Below are positions 17,472-26,622 of a stretch of DNA of 64,000 bases, in pieces; position 1 is the first letter of the stretch, and every line of letters starts with the position of its first letter. The notes under the pieces were generated by a model. It did not search any database. It saw only the letters and a list, made by a program, of their open reading frames with translations, and was not told the DNA's origin. Origin of the DNA: Modicisalibacter sp049808615. Its GTDB lineage: Bacteria; Pseudomonadota; Gammaproteobacteria; Pseudomonadales; Halomonadaceae. The translations under genes were made by a program, and so were the position numbers. The stretch covers positions 52,695-116,694 of the forward strand of contig NZ_JBNCAN010000012.1 of assembly GCF_049808615.1 (NCBI RefSeq), given 5' to 3'.

Positions 17472-18580
17472 ACCGTCCCCTCCTCTGCACCTTGTCCCTT
17501 CTCATCCCCTTGACGCTGTTGCTGGACGATCTCTCGTGGAAGGGTGAATTCGACATCGCTGCTCTGTTCGTTCTGCATCAGCAGCTGTGCCATCTGACGC
17601 GCGGGTACGCCTTTGAACAGCACCTGGTAAAGCCCGGCAGCCAGGGGCATGTAAATACCCTCCTGGCTGGCCTTGCGGCACACCAGACTGACCGTGTTGA
17701 CCCCTTCGGCAACCTGCCCCAAGGCCTCGACGGCTTCGTCGAGCGTTCTGCCTTCCCCTAGGGCATACCCGACCCGATAGTTGCGGGACAGACTCGATGA
17801 GCAGGTCACGATCAGATCCCCCACCCCGGCCAACCCGATGAAGGTCAGCGGGTTCGCGCCAAGCGCGACGGCGAACCGGCTCATTTCCGCCAGTGCTCGG
17901 GTCATCAACATGCTGCGGGTATTTTCTCCCATGCCAAGCGCCGCCGCCATCCCCGCGGCAATGGCATAGATATTCTTGAGGGCGCCGCCAAGCTCGACCC
18001 CGTAGCGATCGTTGCTGGCATAGACGCGAAAATAATCGCACCCAAGCGCGGTCTGCACCCGGGCGCGTGTCAGGGCATCGTCGCTTGCCACCACCGTGGC
18101 GGTCAGTTGCTTTTGAGCGATCTCCGAGGCCAGATTGGGCCCGGATAGCACGCCGATGTGGGTAAATCCGGTCTCCTCTTCGAGGATCTGACTCATCAGC
18201 TTGAAGCCCTCCTCCTGGATGCCCTTGGTAGTGCTGACCAGGATCTGGTCACTATTCAGATAGGGTAGGGCCTGACGTAGAACCGAGCGAAAGGCCTTGG
18301 AGGGAATGGCCACAAATACCAGCTCGGCCTTCTCGAGTACCGCTTTCAGATCGCTCGAAGCCCACACCGCCGGATTGATGGCGTAATCCGGCAGATAGCG
18401 GGAATTGCGATGCTCCTGGGTGATCTCGGCGGCAAGCTCGACATCGCGCATCCATTGACGCACCTCGCCACCGTTGTCGGCGGCGATGCTGGCGAGGGCC
18501 GTGCCGAAGCTGCCGCCACCCAATACCGCTACGCTCAAGCCCATCGACGTCGATTGCTGGTCTTGGCTATTTACCGTCAT
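17468..18580 (-). CDS. gpsA: NAD(P)-dependent glycerol-3-phosphate dehydrogenase GpsA
   Basis: Makes sn-glycerol-3-phosphate from dihydroxyacetone phosphate for phospholipid synthesis. It is 370 residues: an N-terminal Rossmann domain with GGGSFGTALA (about 21-30) and a C-terminal helical domain with the catalytic Lys in GGALKNIYAIAAG. The first 13 residues and the acidic/Gln-rich last 20 are extensions beyond the E. coli enzyme (339 residues). The ATG at 18580 has GGAG upstream; a second Met at residue 13 is an alternative start. Confidence 0.96.
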   Translation of the reverse strand: MTVNSQDQQSTSMGLSVAVLGGGSFGTALASIAADNGGEVRQWMRDVELAAEITQEHRNSRYLPDYAINPAVWASSDLKAVLEKAELVFVAIPSKAFRSVLRQALPYLNSDQILVSTTKGIQEEGFKLMSQILEEETGFTHIGVLSGPNLASEIAQKQLTATVVASDDALTRARVQTALGCDYFRVYASNDRYGVELGGALKNIYAIAAGMAAALGMGENTRSMLMTRALAEMSRFAVALGANPLTFIGLAGVGDLIVTCSSSLSRNYRVGYALGEGRTLDEAVEALGQVAEGVNTVSLVCRKASQEGIYMPLAAGLYQVLFKGVPARQMAQLLMQNEQSSDVEFTLPREIVQQQRQGDEKGQGAEEGTV

Positions 18581-18620
18581 GGAGTACTCCGGCTAGATCA
18601 ATACTGTTTTCGAGTATAAC

Positions 18621-18645
18621 GAAAAACGCCCCTCGCAAGGGGCGT
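18621..18645 (-). terminator. Rho-independent terminator of pntAB
   Basis: The 8-bp arms ACGCCCCT/AGGGGCGT with a 4-nt loop are followed on the minus strand by a run of T residues (18622-18626). It sits 18 bp beyond the pntB stop, so it ends the pntAB transcript before gpsA. Confidence 0.85.
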
Positions 18646-18662
18646 CGTCGGAGTGGGTAGGA

Positions 18663-20105
18663 TCAATCGAGTAGCGGTAACAGCGAATCGATGCTGCTCT
18701 TGGCGTCGCCATAGAACATTCGCGTGTTGTCCTTGAAGAACAGCGGATTCTCGATACCGGAATACCCCGTACCCTGACCTCGCTTGCATACAAAGGTCTG
18801 CTTGGCCTCCCACACCTTCAGCACCGGCATGCCGGCGATGGGGCTGTTGGGATCTTCCTCGGCCGCCGGGTTGACGATGTCGTTGGAGCCGATGACGATG
18901 GCCACATCGGTCTGAGGGAAATCGTCATTGATCTCATCCATCTCCAGCACGATATCGTAGGGCACCTTGGCCTCGGCCAGGAGCACGTTCATGTGGCCGG
19001 GCATGCGCCCTGCGACCGGGTGAATGGCGAAACGCACATCCTTGCCGGCAGCGCGCAGTTTGCGCACCAGTTCACTGACGGCATTCTGCGCCTGGGCTAC
19101 CGCCATGCCGTAGCCGGGGATGATGACCACGCTGTCCGCATCGTTGAGGGCACTGGCCACGCCACCGGCATCGATCGAGACCTGCTCGCCCTCGATCTCG
19201 GCGGCAGGTCCAGAGGTGCCGCCGAAGCCGCCCAGGATCACATTGACAAACTTGCGATTCATCGCCGTGCACATGATGTAGGAGAGGATCGCACCGCTCG
19301 AGCCCACCAAGGCGCCAGTAACGATCAACAGATCGTTGGACAGGGTGAAACCGATGGCCGCTGCCGCCCAGCCGGAATAGCTGTTGAGCATCGACACCAC
19401 CACCGGCATGTCGGCGCCGCCGATGCCCATGATCAGGTGCCAGCCGATGAACAGCGCGAGCGCTGCCAACACCAGTAGCGTCCAGAACCCCGCTCCGTTG
19501 AGATACATGATGGCCAACAGCAAGCACAGGATCGCGGCCCCGGCATTGAGCATGTGGCCGCCGGGGAACTGCGTGGGTTTGCCGTCGATCTTGCCCGAGA
19601 GCTTGCCGAAGGCAATGATCGAACCGGTGAAGGTGACGGCACCGATGAACACACCAAGCACCACCTCGACCTGCAGGAACGTCAGTTCCGCAGGCGTCTT
19701 GGTGGCCACCAGAGCGGCAAATGCGGAGAAGTTATCCGCCGCGCCTTCGATCATCTGGCTCGCCAATACCCGACGGCGTTCAAGATCGGCGTTGAAGCCT
19801 ACGAATACCGCTGCCAAACCGACAAAGGAGTGCAGCGCCGCGACCAGTTGCGGCATCTGGGTCATTTCGACCTTCTTGGCGACGTAGACGCCAACCACCG
19901 CACCGATGATCATCATGGGGATCATCAGCCAGTAGCCGCCGATGCCTGGCCCCAAGATGGTAAAGAAGACCGCGACGGCCATACCCACGATGCCGTACCA
20001 GACAGCCCGCTTGGCTTTTTCCTGATTGCTCAATCCCCCGAGTGAGAGAATGAAGAGCACACTTGCCGCAATCGCCGCGGCAGAGACGAATTCTTGACCT
20101 AGCAT
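18663..20105 (-). CDS. pntB: NAD(P) transhydrogenase beta subunit PntB
   Basis: Membrane and NADP(H)-binding (domain III) subunit of the proton-translocating transhydrogenase, 480 residues. About nine transmembrane segments fill residues 1-270, followed by a soluble Rossmann-like domain with PGYGMAVAQAQ and the conserved HPVAGRMPGHMNVLLAEA. Its ATG is 17 bp after pntA and has GGAG upstream. With PntA it makes NADPH from NADH using the proton gradient. Confidence 0.97.
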   Translation of the reverse strand: MLGQEFVSAAAIAASVLFILSLGGLSNQEKAKRAVWYGIVGMAVAVFFTILGPGIGGYWLMIPMMIIGAVVGVYVAKKVEMTQMPQLVAALHSFVGLAAVFVGFNADLERRRVLASQMIEGAADNFSAFAALVATKTPAELTFLQVEVVLGVFIGAVTFTGSIIAFGKLSGKIDGKPTQFPGGHMLNAGAAILCLLLAIMYLNGAGFWTLLVLAALALFIGWHLIMGIGGADMPVVVSMLNSYSGWAAAAIGFTLSNDLLIVTGALVGSSGAILSYIMCTAMNRKFVNVILGGFGGTSGPAAEIEGEQVSIDAGGVASALNDADSVVIIPGYGMAVAQAQNAVSELVRKLRAAGKDVRFAIHPVAGRMPGHMNVLLAEAKVPYDIVLEMDEINDDFPQTDVAIVIGSNDIVNPAAEEDPNSPIAGMPVLKVWEAKQTFVCKRGQGTGYSGIENPLFFKDNTRMFYGDAKSSIDSLLPLLD

Positions 20106-20122
20106 TCTTTATTCTCCACCGC

Positions 20123-21700
20123 TCAAGATTTCTGGAACATGGCAAGCATCCGGCGCGTCACCAGAAAGCCACCCACAATATTGATCGACGCAATCAGCAC
20201 CGAGATACCCGCCAATATCACCACCAGGGCATTGCCGGAGCCAATCTGCAGCACTGCCCCTAGCACGATGATGCCGGAAATGGCATTGGTCACCGCCATC
20301 AGCGGCGTGTGCAGGGCATGGCTCACGTTCCAGATCACCTGATAACCGACGAAGCAAGCCAATGCAAAGACAATGAAGTGCTGCATGAAAGAGGCCGGTG
20401 CTACCAGCCCTAACAACAGCATCACGACGCCGCCAATGCCCAGCATGGTGACCTGCGTCTTGGTTTGAGCCTTGAACGCCGCGATTTCGGCAGCCTTCTT
20501 CTCCTCCGGCGTCGGCTCCTTTGCCTTGGGTTTGGGTTTGGCGGCGGCGATCGCCTGCACCTTAGGCTGGGGTGGCGGATAGGTTATCTCGCCTTGATGC
20601 GTCACGGTGACGCCGCGAATCACATCGTCTTCCATGTTCTGGTTGATCTTGCCGTCTTTTTCCGGCGTCAGATCCGTCAGCAGGTGGCGGATATTGGTGG
20701 CATACAAAAGCGACGCCTGGGTCGCCATGCGTGAGGGAAAATCCGTATAGCCGATCACGATCACGCCATTATCGGTCACGACCCGCTCGTCCGGCTTGGT
20801 GAGCTCGCAGTTACCGCCCTTTTCCGCGGCCAGATCGATGATCACCGAACCGGGCTTCATGGCCTTGACCATGTCCTCGAGCAGCAGTTTAGGAGCCGGC
20901 CGTCCGGGAATCAGCGCCGTGGTGATGACGATATCCACCTCAGGTGCCTGTTCACGGAACAGTGCCAGCTGCTTTTCGCGGAATTCGGGGCTCGAGGGCG
21001 ATGCGTAGCCACCGGAGCCAGAGCTGTCCTGGGAGTCCTCGAAATCGAGAAACAGGAACTCGCCGCCCATGGACTCGATCTGCTCGGCCACCTCCGGACG
21101 CACATCGAAGGCACGCACGATGGCGCCGAGGCTCGCCGCGGTACCGATGGCGGCAAGACCCGCCACGCCGGCGCCAACGACCATGACCTTGGCCGGCGGC
21201 ACCTTGCCGGCGGCGGTCACCTGACCGGCGAAGAAGCGGCCGAACTGATTACCGGCCTCGATGACCGCCCGGTAGCCAGCGATATTGGCAGTGGAGGACA
21301 GTGCATCCATCTTCTGGGCGCGAGAAATACGCGGCACCATGTCCATGGCCATGACCGTGGCGCCCTGAGCCTTGCATTTCTCCAGTAGCGCCTCGTTCTG
21401 AGCCGGCCAGAAAAACGAGATCAGGGTCTGATCTTTCTTGAGATATCCGGCCTCCTGCTCGGAAGGCTCGCGCACCTTGACGACGATATCGGCCTCCTTC
21501 CACAGCGCCTCGGCGCTATCGACCACGGTGACATCCGCCTCGCGATACGCCTCGTCGGGAAAACCTGCCGCCTCGCCGGCACCGGTTTCCACCAGGCACT
21601 CATGACCGAGCTTGATGATGTGCTTCGCGCTCTCGGGGGTCAGCGCGACGCGCGCCTCTCCCTTGGCAAGCTCTTTGGGTGCACCAATCTTCACATCCAT
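20123..21700 (-). CDS. pntA: NAD(P) transhydrogenase alpha subunit PntA (fused form)
   Basis: A 525-residue alpha subunit in the fused E. coli-type form: NAD(H)-binding domain I (about 1-380, starting MDVKIGAPKELAKGEARVAL and with GAGVAGLAAIGTA), a Pro/Lys-rich linker (about 385-415) and four transmembrane segments at the C-terminus. Upstream AGGAG supports the start. It is the first gene of pntAB; the promoter must lie in the 160-bp A/T-richer gap before it. Confidence 0.97.
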   Translation of the reverse strand: MDVKIGAPKELAKGEARVALTPESAKHIIKLGHECLVETGAGEAAGFPDEAYREADVTVVDSAEALWKEADIVVKVREPSEQEAGYLKKDQTLISFFWPAQNEALLEKCKAQGATVMAMDMVPRISRAQKMDALSSTANIAGYRAVIEAGNQFGRFFAGQVTAAGKVPPAKVMVVGAGVAGLAAIGTAASLGAIVRAFDVRPEVAEQIESMGGEFLFLDFEDSQDSSGSGGYASPSSPEFREKQLALFREQAPEVDIVITTALIPGRPAPKLLLEDMVKAMKPGSVIIDLAAEKGGNCELTKPDERVVTDNGVIVIGYTDFPSRMATQASLLYATNIRHLLTDLTPEKDGKINQNMEDDVIRGVTVTHQGEITYPPPQPKVQAIAAAKPKPKAKEPTPEEKKAAEIAAFKAQTKTQVTMLGIGGVVMLLLGLVAPASFMQHFIVFALACFVGYQVIWNVSHALHTPLMAVTNAISGIIVLGAVLQIGSGNALVVILAGISVLIASINIVGGFLVTRRMLAMFQKS

Positions 21701-21862
21701 TCTCCTGTTTCCAGGTTATCGTTGTGTGCCCAATCCTGGGCGAAGGCATGGCAACTACGTCTTGTCCGCCTAGCTTACTGCAAATTTATAACCTTACGTG
21801 ATGCTTATTACCTATGGCATCGATCATTCAGACGAGTCATGGCAACCTGATCGAACATCGAA

Positions 21863-22456
21863 TCAAAAATGCCGAATGATCGCATGCGTATCGGTGACTT
21901 GCGCATATTCGCCATCGAGCAGCGCCAAACTCAGATCATGCACCTTCTCGGCAGGCCAATGTTGCTGATGACGATCCGTCACCGAAAAGCTGGCGCAGGC
22001 GTCTGCCGGCACCGAGACACTGAAATCCAGGCAGGCGGCGTGACGCACGCTGGTACTGACCGAGTGTGCCGTAGCGACACCCGCCATGACGAGATGCGTT
22101 ACCCCATGGCGATGTAACCAGAGTTCCAGCTCGGTGCCTACGAAGGCACTGTTGACATGTTTGGTAATGATCCGCTCGCGCTCGTGGGGTGCAGCACATG
22201 CCTTGAACTCGGCACCTGGCTGTCCGGCCCGGTAAGGAGAACGCGGCTCCCGGGAATGATGCCGTACATGGACGATATAACCATTACCACGGCGCCAGCA
22301 ACTCAGTAGTTCCGTCAACCGCTCTTCAAGATCCGGGTTGTTGCGATGCCCCCAGTAGTCGCTGTCGTCGATCGCCTGCTGTACATCGATGATGACGAGA
22401 GCGGCGCTCTCATCGCGGGCATCACACAATCTTAAACGAGCTGAGCCAGCTGCCAT
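21863..22456 (-). CDS. Isochorismatase-like hydrolase with Ser in place of catalytic Cys
   Basis: A 197-residue isochorismatase-fold protein. The catalytic Asp is Asp24 in VIIDVQQ and the Lys is Lys99 in ITKHVNSAF. At the position of the nucleophilic Cys (family pattern G-x-x-T-x-x-C) the sequence reads GVATAHS, so Ser132 replaces Cys; a nearby Cys142 is outside the motif. Members without Cys can be isochorismatases proper or inactive, so the reaction is uncertain. I chose the ATG at 22456; the frame extends 28 codons upstream with unlikely sequence. It follows selO by 88 bp. Confidence 0.8.
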   Translation of the reverse strand: MAAGSARLRLCDARDESAALVIIDVQQAIDDSDYWGHRNNPDLEERLTELLSCWRRGNGYIVHVRHHSREPRSPYRAGQPGAEFKACAAPHERERIITKHVNSAFVGTELELWLHRHGVTHLVMAGVATAHSVSTSVRHAACLDFSVSVPADACASFSVTDRHQQHWPAEKVHDLSLALLDGEYAQVTDTHAIIRHF

Positions 22457-22544
22457 GAAACGGAACTCCTGCAACGAGAAGCGAAAAGGATCGTTATAGC
22501 ATAGGCGTTGATGGCAACGCCTGCCGATTCTGATCGCCACTCTC

Positions 22545-24029
22545 TCAGGATGAGCAGGAAAGGCATACCGGCGGTGCCGTTATCGCCGGGGGCAGGAACC
22601 AATCATCGCCATCACCGACGTGGCGGCTGAAGGGTGAGGCCAGACGCTCGCGAAAACAGCGCAAAGGAGCGCTGTCACCGGCCTCGGCGGCCTCGATGAC
22701 CTCTTGAGCTAGATGCGTGCGCAGCACATAGCAGGGGTTGACCGCATCCATCGCGAGCTTGCGGGCTTCAGCACCGCGGGATTCCTGCTGCAGTCGCCGA
22801 TCGTAATCGTCGAGCCAGGTTTCCAGCGCTTTGTCTTCCGGTGCGATCTCCAGGGCATTTGCCAGTTGCCAGCGCGAATCGGCATCGCTGCGATAATTCC
22901 CCAATGCACGAAAGGCGTTGTGAAAGTCCGCTTGATGCTGCTCGAGCAGCTTGAGCCAAGCGGCGGTCAACGAAGCGTCGCCCGGCGAATGGTCGTCGTC
23001 CTTCTTGGCGGTCAATCCCAGCCGCGCCCGCATAAGCTGCGCGTAGGTGCTTTGCAAGGTAGGCTCGTATTCATCGAGCATGCCTCGTAAGCGCTCGACA
23101 TCGATCAACGGCGTCAGCGATTGCGCCAGTACGGTCAGGTTCCACAGGCCTACCCCAGGCTGTTGATCGAAGGCGTAACGCCCGCCGGCATCGGTGTGAT
23201 TGGGCGTCCAGTCGGGTTTATAGCGCTCCATGAACGCATAAGGCCCGTAATCCAGTGTCAGGCCCAGCAGCGACATGTTGTCGGTATTCATCACTGCATG
23301 CACGAAGCCATAGGCCTGCCAGGCGGCAATCAGGTTCGCGGTACGCTCCACCGCGTCGGCAAAGAAGGCCTCGAAGGGCCTCTCGGCCTCGGCGAATTCG
23401 GGGCGATGGCGATGAATCAAATGCCAGAGCAGCGCTTGCATGTCCTCGGTCTTGCGTCGCTGATAAAGCCACTCGACATGCCCGAACCGCGCATGACTCG
23501 GCGACAACCGTAACAAGGTCGCGCCGGGCTCGACCCGCTCGCGCATCACGCGCTCACCGTTGATCGCCACCGCCAGTGCCGTGGTGGTGGGAATGCCCAG
23601 CCCGCTCATGGCCTCCCCGGCGAGGTATTCGCGGATCGAGGAACGCAGCACGGCCCGGCCATCGCCGAAGCGGGAGTACGGGGTCTGACCGGCGCCCTTC
23701 AGGTGTAGATCCATGGCCCCCTGGATCGTCATCGCCTCGCCCAGCAGCAGGCCGCGCCCATCGCCGAGCGCCGGGTTGTAGGTGCCGAACTGATGGCCGG
23801 TGTATTTCTGGGCGATAGGCGCCATGCCGGGCAGGAGTTCGCGACCGGCCATCAATGCCTCTAGGCACTCGCGATCGATGGAGTCGGAGTCCATATCCAA
23901 CTGAGCGGCCCCCAGGGGGCTCACATCCAGCACACGCGTATCGCGCCAGGTGGTGGGCGAAACACGGGAATAGAACGCCTCCGGCAAGCGCATCCAGGCG
24001 TTGTCGAACTGCAGAGAATTCAAGTTCAT
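22545..24029 (-). CDS. selO: Protein adenylyltransferase SelO (YdiU)
   Basis: Pseudokinase-fold enzyme that transfers AMP to Ser, Thr or Tyr of proteins, linked to oxidative stress. At 494 residues it matches E. coli YdiU (about 480). Family segments include GHQFGTYNPALGDGRG near residue 80, GAGQTPYSRFGDGRAVLRSS near 115 and MNTDNMSLLGLTLDYGP near 250. It ends CLSCSS, the family's conserved C-terminal Cys region. I chose the ATG at 24029, which gives the family-like MNLNSLQFDNAW. Confidence 0.95.
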   Translation of the reverse strand: MNLNSLQFDNAWMRLPEAFYSRVSPTTWRDTRVLDVSPLGAAQLDMDSDSIDRECLEALMAGRELLPGMAPIAQKYTGHQFGTYNPALGDGRGLLLGEAMTIQGAMDLHLKGAGQTPYSRFGDGRAVLRSSIREYLAGEAMSGLGIPTTTALAVAINGERVMRERVEPGATLLRLSPSHARFGHVEWLYQRRKTEDMQALLWHLIHRHRPEFAEAERPFEAFFADAVERTANLIAAWQAYGFVHAVMNTDNMSLLGLTLDYGPYAFMERYKPDWTPNHTDAGGRYAFDQQPGVGLWNLTVLAQSLTPLIDVERLRGMLDEYEPTLQSTYAQLMRARLGLTAKKDDDHSPGDASLTAAWLKLLEQHQADFHNAFRALGNYRSDADSRWQLANALEIAPEDKALETWLDDYDRRLQQESRGAEARKLAMDAVNPCYVLRTHLAQEVIEAAEAGDSAPLRCFRERLASPFSRHVGDGDDWFLPPAITAPPVCLSCSS

Positions 24030-24099
24030 GCGACACACTCCTTGCGACGATCGCTGTCTTGAGTGTAAGCCATGCCAGTGGCATGGCTGCAAAAGCAAG

Positions 24100-24121
24100 C
24101 GACCGGCCAGAAGGCCGGTCG
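24100..24121 (-). terminator. Hairpin after htpG, probable terminator
   Basis: The arms GACCGGCC/GGCCGGTC (plus a closing C-G pair) with a 4-nt loop lie 35 bp beyond the htpG stop and before selO. A T-rich stretch (CTTGCTTTTG) follows on the minus strand. A second small dyad CATGCC-AGT-GGCATG follows directly at 24071-24085. Confidence 0.65.
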
Positions 24122-24155
24122 TTTGTATGGTGCTGTCGATAATGTCAGATGAACC

Positions 24156-26054
24156 TCAGGCCGTCAGCAACGTATTGAGGCGCTTGACGTAGGCCGCCGG
24201 GTCATCGAGATGACCGCCTTCGGCGATGATTGCCTGATCGAGCAGGATGCGAGCAAGATCCGCGAAGCCGTCATCACCGGCATTTTCCAGCCGAGTCACC
24301 AGGCTATGCTCAGGATTGAGTTCGAGGATCGGCTTGACCTCCGGCACTGGCTGACCCGCAGCCTCCATGATACGCCGCATTTGAAAGCCCATCTCATGCT
24401 CGGAGAGCACCACGCAGGCCGGGGAATCCGTCAGGCGATGGGTCACCCGCACTTCCTGAACGTCATCGCCTAGCGCTTCCTTGACCCGCTTGACCAGATC
24501 TTCCTTGGCCTTGGCAGTTTCTTCCTGAGCCTGCTTCTCTTCTTCGCCCTCGATCTCACCCAGATCGAGATCGCCCTTGGCCACATCGGCGAAGGTCTTG
24601 CCATCATATTCGGTGAGATGACTCATCAACCATTCGTCGATGCGATCGGAGAGCAGCAGCACCTCAATGCCCTTCTTGCGGAAGATCTCCAGATGTGGGC
24701 TGTGCTTGGCAGCATTGAAACCATCGGCAATGATGTAGTAGATCTTCTGCTGACCTTCCTTCATGCGGCCCACGTAGTCCGCCAGGGACTGATCCTGGGT
24801 AGCGCTGTCAGTGTGGGTGGTCGAAAAGCGCAGCAACTCGCTGATCCGTTCGCGATTGGCATAATCTTCCGCCGGGCCTTCCTTGAGCACGCTACCAAAG
24901 TTGTTCCAGAAGGTCTGGTAGGTTTCCTTGTCCTTGGCCAGCTTCTTGAGCATGTCGAGTGCGCGCTTGGTCAGCGCCGATTTCATCTTGTCGACCTGCG
25001 GATCTTGCTGCAGCAGCTCCCGAGACACGTTCAAGGACAGATCCTTGGAATCCACCACGCCCTTGACGAAGCGCAGATAGAGCGGCAGAAACTGCTCGGC
25101 ATCTTCCAGAATGAACACGCGTTGCACGTAAAGACGTACACCCCGAGCGCCGTCCCGCTCGTAGAGATCAAAGGGTGCGCGCCCGGGCACATAGAGCAGG
25201 CTGGTATATTCGAGCTTGCCTTCGACCTTGTTGTGACTCCAGGTCAACGGATCGCTGAAGTCATGGGCCACGTGTTTGTAGAACGCCTTGTACTCGTCGT
25301 CGCTGATTTCCGACTTGGGGCGCACCCACAGCGCCTGAGCCTCGTTGACGGTTTCCCAGGTAACGGTTTCGCTGCCCTCGATGTCCTTGCCGTCCTCGTC
25401 CTGGGCCCTTTCGGTCTTGGGCATGCGCACCGGCACTTCGATATGGTCGGAGTACTTGCGCACCAGATTCTTGAGACGGAAGTCGTCGGCGAACTCCTTG
25501 GCGTCTTTTTTAAGGTGCAGCACGATCTCGGTACCGCGTTGGGGTCTGTCGATATCGGCGATGGTGAATTCGCCCTCGCCCCTGGAGCGCCACTCCACAC
25601 CCTCCTTCGCATCAGCGCGACGGGTGCGTACCGTGACCTCGTCGGCCACGATGAAGCCGGAGTAGAAGCCTACCCCGAACTGGCCGATCAGCTTGGCGTC
25701 CTTCTGCTGCTCGCCGGAAAGTTGCTGCAGGAACTCCGCGGTACCGCTCTTGGCGATGGTGCCGAGATTCTTGATCACCTCTTCACGACTCATCCCGATG
25801 CCGTTGTCGCGCACGGTGACCGTTCCTGCCTTGTCGTCGTGCTCGATCTCGATACGTAGATCGCTGTCGTCGCCATAGAGCGCATCGTTGTCCAGCGCCT
25901 CATAGCGCAGCTTGTCGCAGGCGTCGGCGGCATTGGAAATCATCTCGCGCAGGAATATCTCCCGGTTGGAATACAGGGAGTGAATCATCAAGTGTAGCAA
26001 CTGCTTGACTTCGGTCTGGAAACCAAGCGTTTCTTCATGGGTGGCGGTAGTCAT
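24156..26054 (-). CDS. htpG: Chaperone HtpG (Hsp90)
   Basis: Bacterial Hsp90, an ATP-driven dimeric cytoplasmic chaperone, 632 residues. The GHKL ATPase motifs are NAADACDKLR (41-50), DNGIGM and GQFGVGFYS in the N-domain; middle and C-terminal dimerisation domains follow at normal length. I chose the ATG at 26054, giving MTTATHEETLGFQTEV; 22 further codons in frame overlap the promoter. A near-consensus sigma-32 promoter lies 47-74 bp upstream of the start, indicating heat-shock control. Confidence 0.98.
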   Translation of the reverse strand: MTTATHEETLGFQTEVKQLLHLMIHSLYSNREIFLREMISNAADACDKLRYEALDNDALYGDDSDLRIEIEHDDKAGTVTVRDNGIGMSREEVIKNLGTIAKSGTAEFLQQLSGEQQKDAKLIGQFGVGFYSGFIVADEVTVRTRRADAKEGVEWRSRGEGEFTIADIDRPQRGTEIVLHLKKDAKEFADDFRLKNLVRKYSDHIEVPVRMPKTERAQDEDGKDIEGSETVTWETVNEAQALWVRPKSEISDDEYKAFYKHVAHDFSDPLTWSHNKVEGKLEYTSLLYVPGRAPFDLYERDGARGVRLYVQRVFILEDAEQFLPLYLRFVKGVVDSKDLSLNVSRELLQQDPQVDKMKSALTKRALDMLKKLAKDKETYQTFWNNFGSVLKEGPAEDYANRERISELLRFSTTHTDSATQDQSLADYVGRMKEGQQKIYYIIADGFNAAKHSPHLEIFRKKGIEVLLLSDRIDEWLMSHLTEYDGKTFADVAKGDLDLGEIEGEEEKQAQEETAKAKEDLVKRVKEALGDDVQEVRVTHRLTDSPACVVLSEHEMGFQMRRIMEAAGQPVPEVKPILELNPEHSLVTRLENAGDDGFADLARILLDQAIIAEGGHLDDPAAYVKRLNTLLTA

Positions 26055-26100
26055 GTGGCAAAAGCCCCTCATGGTGCTGTGAGTGATTGCGTCGATACCG

Positions 26101-26128
26101 ATATGGGGCCCAGCGAACACTTTTCAAG
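26101..26128 (-). promoter_or_regulatory. Sigma-32 heat-shock promoter of htpG
   Basis: On the minus strand a -35 element CTTGAAA (26122-26128) is followed after 13 bp by the -10 element CCCCATAT (26101-26108). This matches the RpoH consensus CTTGAAA/CCCCATNT at every defined position. It lies just upstream of htpG, a classic member of the heat-shock regulon. Confidence 0.88.
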
Positions 26129-26155
26129 CACCCGAACATGATAAGCAGTGTTGTA

Positions 26156-26497
26156 TTAGCCTGGGTTCTGCATCGGTGGGTCGGCATCGACTCCTTTCCA
26201 GCGACGATAGTCCTCGAGCGAGCCATCGACCTTGTGGAGCATCCAACCGACGATCACTACATCGTCCACCATCCCGATCAACAACAAGGCTTCAGGAATC
26301 AGATCAAGGGGCGATATCAGATAGACAAAGGCCAACGCCATCCACATGAATGCCGACCAGGGAACCGGACGATAGCGTCCCTTGATCACATCGGCACACA
26401 TGGGGGCAAACAGCCGCAGGGCGCGGCCCATACGCGACAGCGCGCCGGTGCGATGCTTGAGACGCGAGAAAAAACTCCAGGGTTTCAGTAGGGACAT
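26156..26497 (-). CDS. DUF1232 (YkvA-like) membrane protein
   Basis: A 113-residue protein with one clear DUF1232 core: FMWMALAFVYLISPLDLIPEALLLIGMVDD, where the SPLDLIPE motif is the family hallmark. The N-terminus is basic. I chose the ATG at 26497, which has a GGAGAAAGGA box; 24 more upstream codons are unlikely. It is divergent from the transglycosylase gene. No function is established for the family. Confidence 0.88.
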   Translation of the reverse strand: MSLLKPWSFFSRLKHRTGALSRMGRALRLFAPMCADVIKGRYRPVPWSAFMWMALAFVYLISPLDLIPEALLLIGMVDDVVIVGWMLHKVDGSLEDYRRWKGVDADPPMQNPG

Positions 26498-26622
26498 TCC
26501 TTTTCTCCGTTTCGAACGCGTAAAATTGCAAGACTTCCTAGCTGAAGACACGTTGCAACCTGATGGCACTCACCTGTCGGGACAATCTACATAATTGGGG
26601 CAAGCACGAGGAAACACCAGTC

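Noticed and set aside
24618..25859. 413-codon plus-strand open frame opposite htpG
   Set aside because: Shadow of the htpG codon pattern; no ribosome binding site or recognisable domain.
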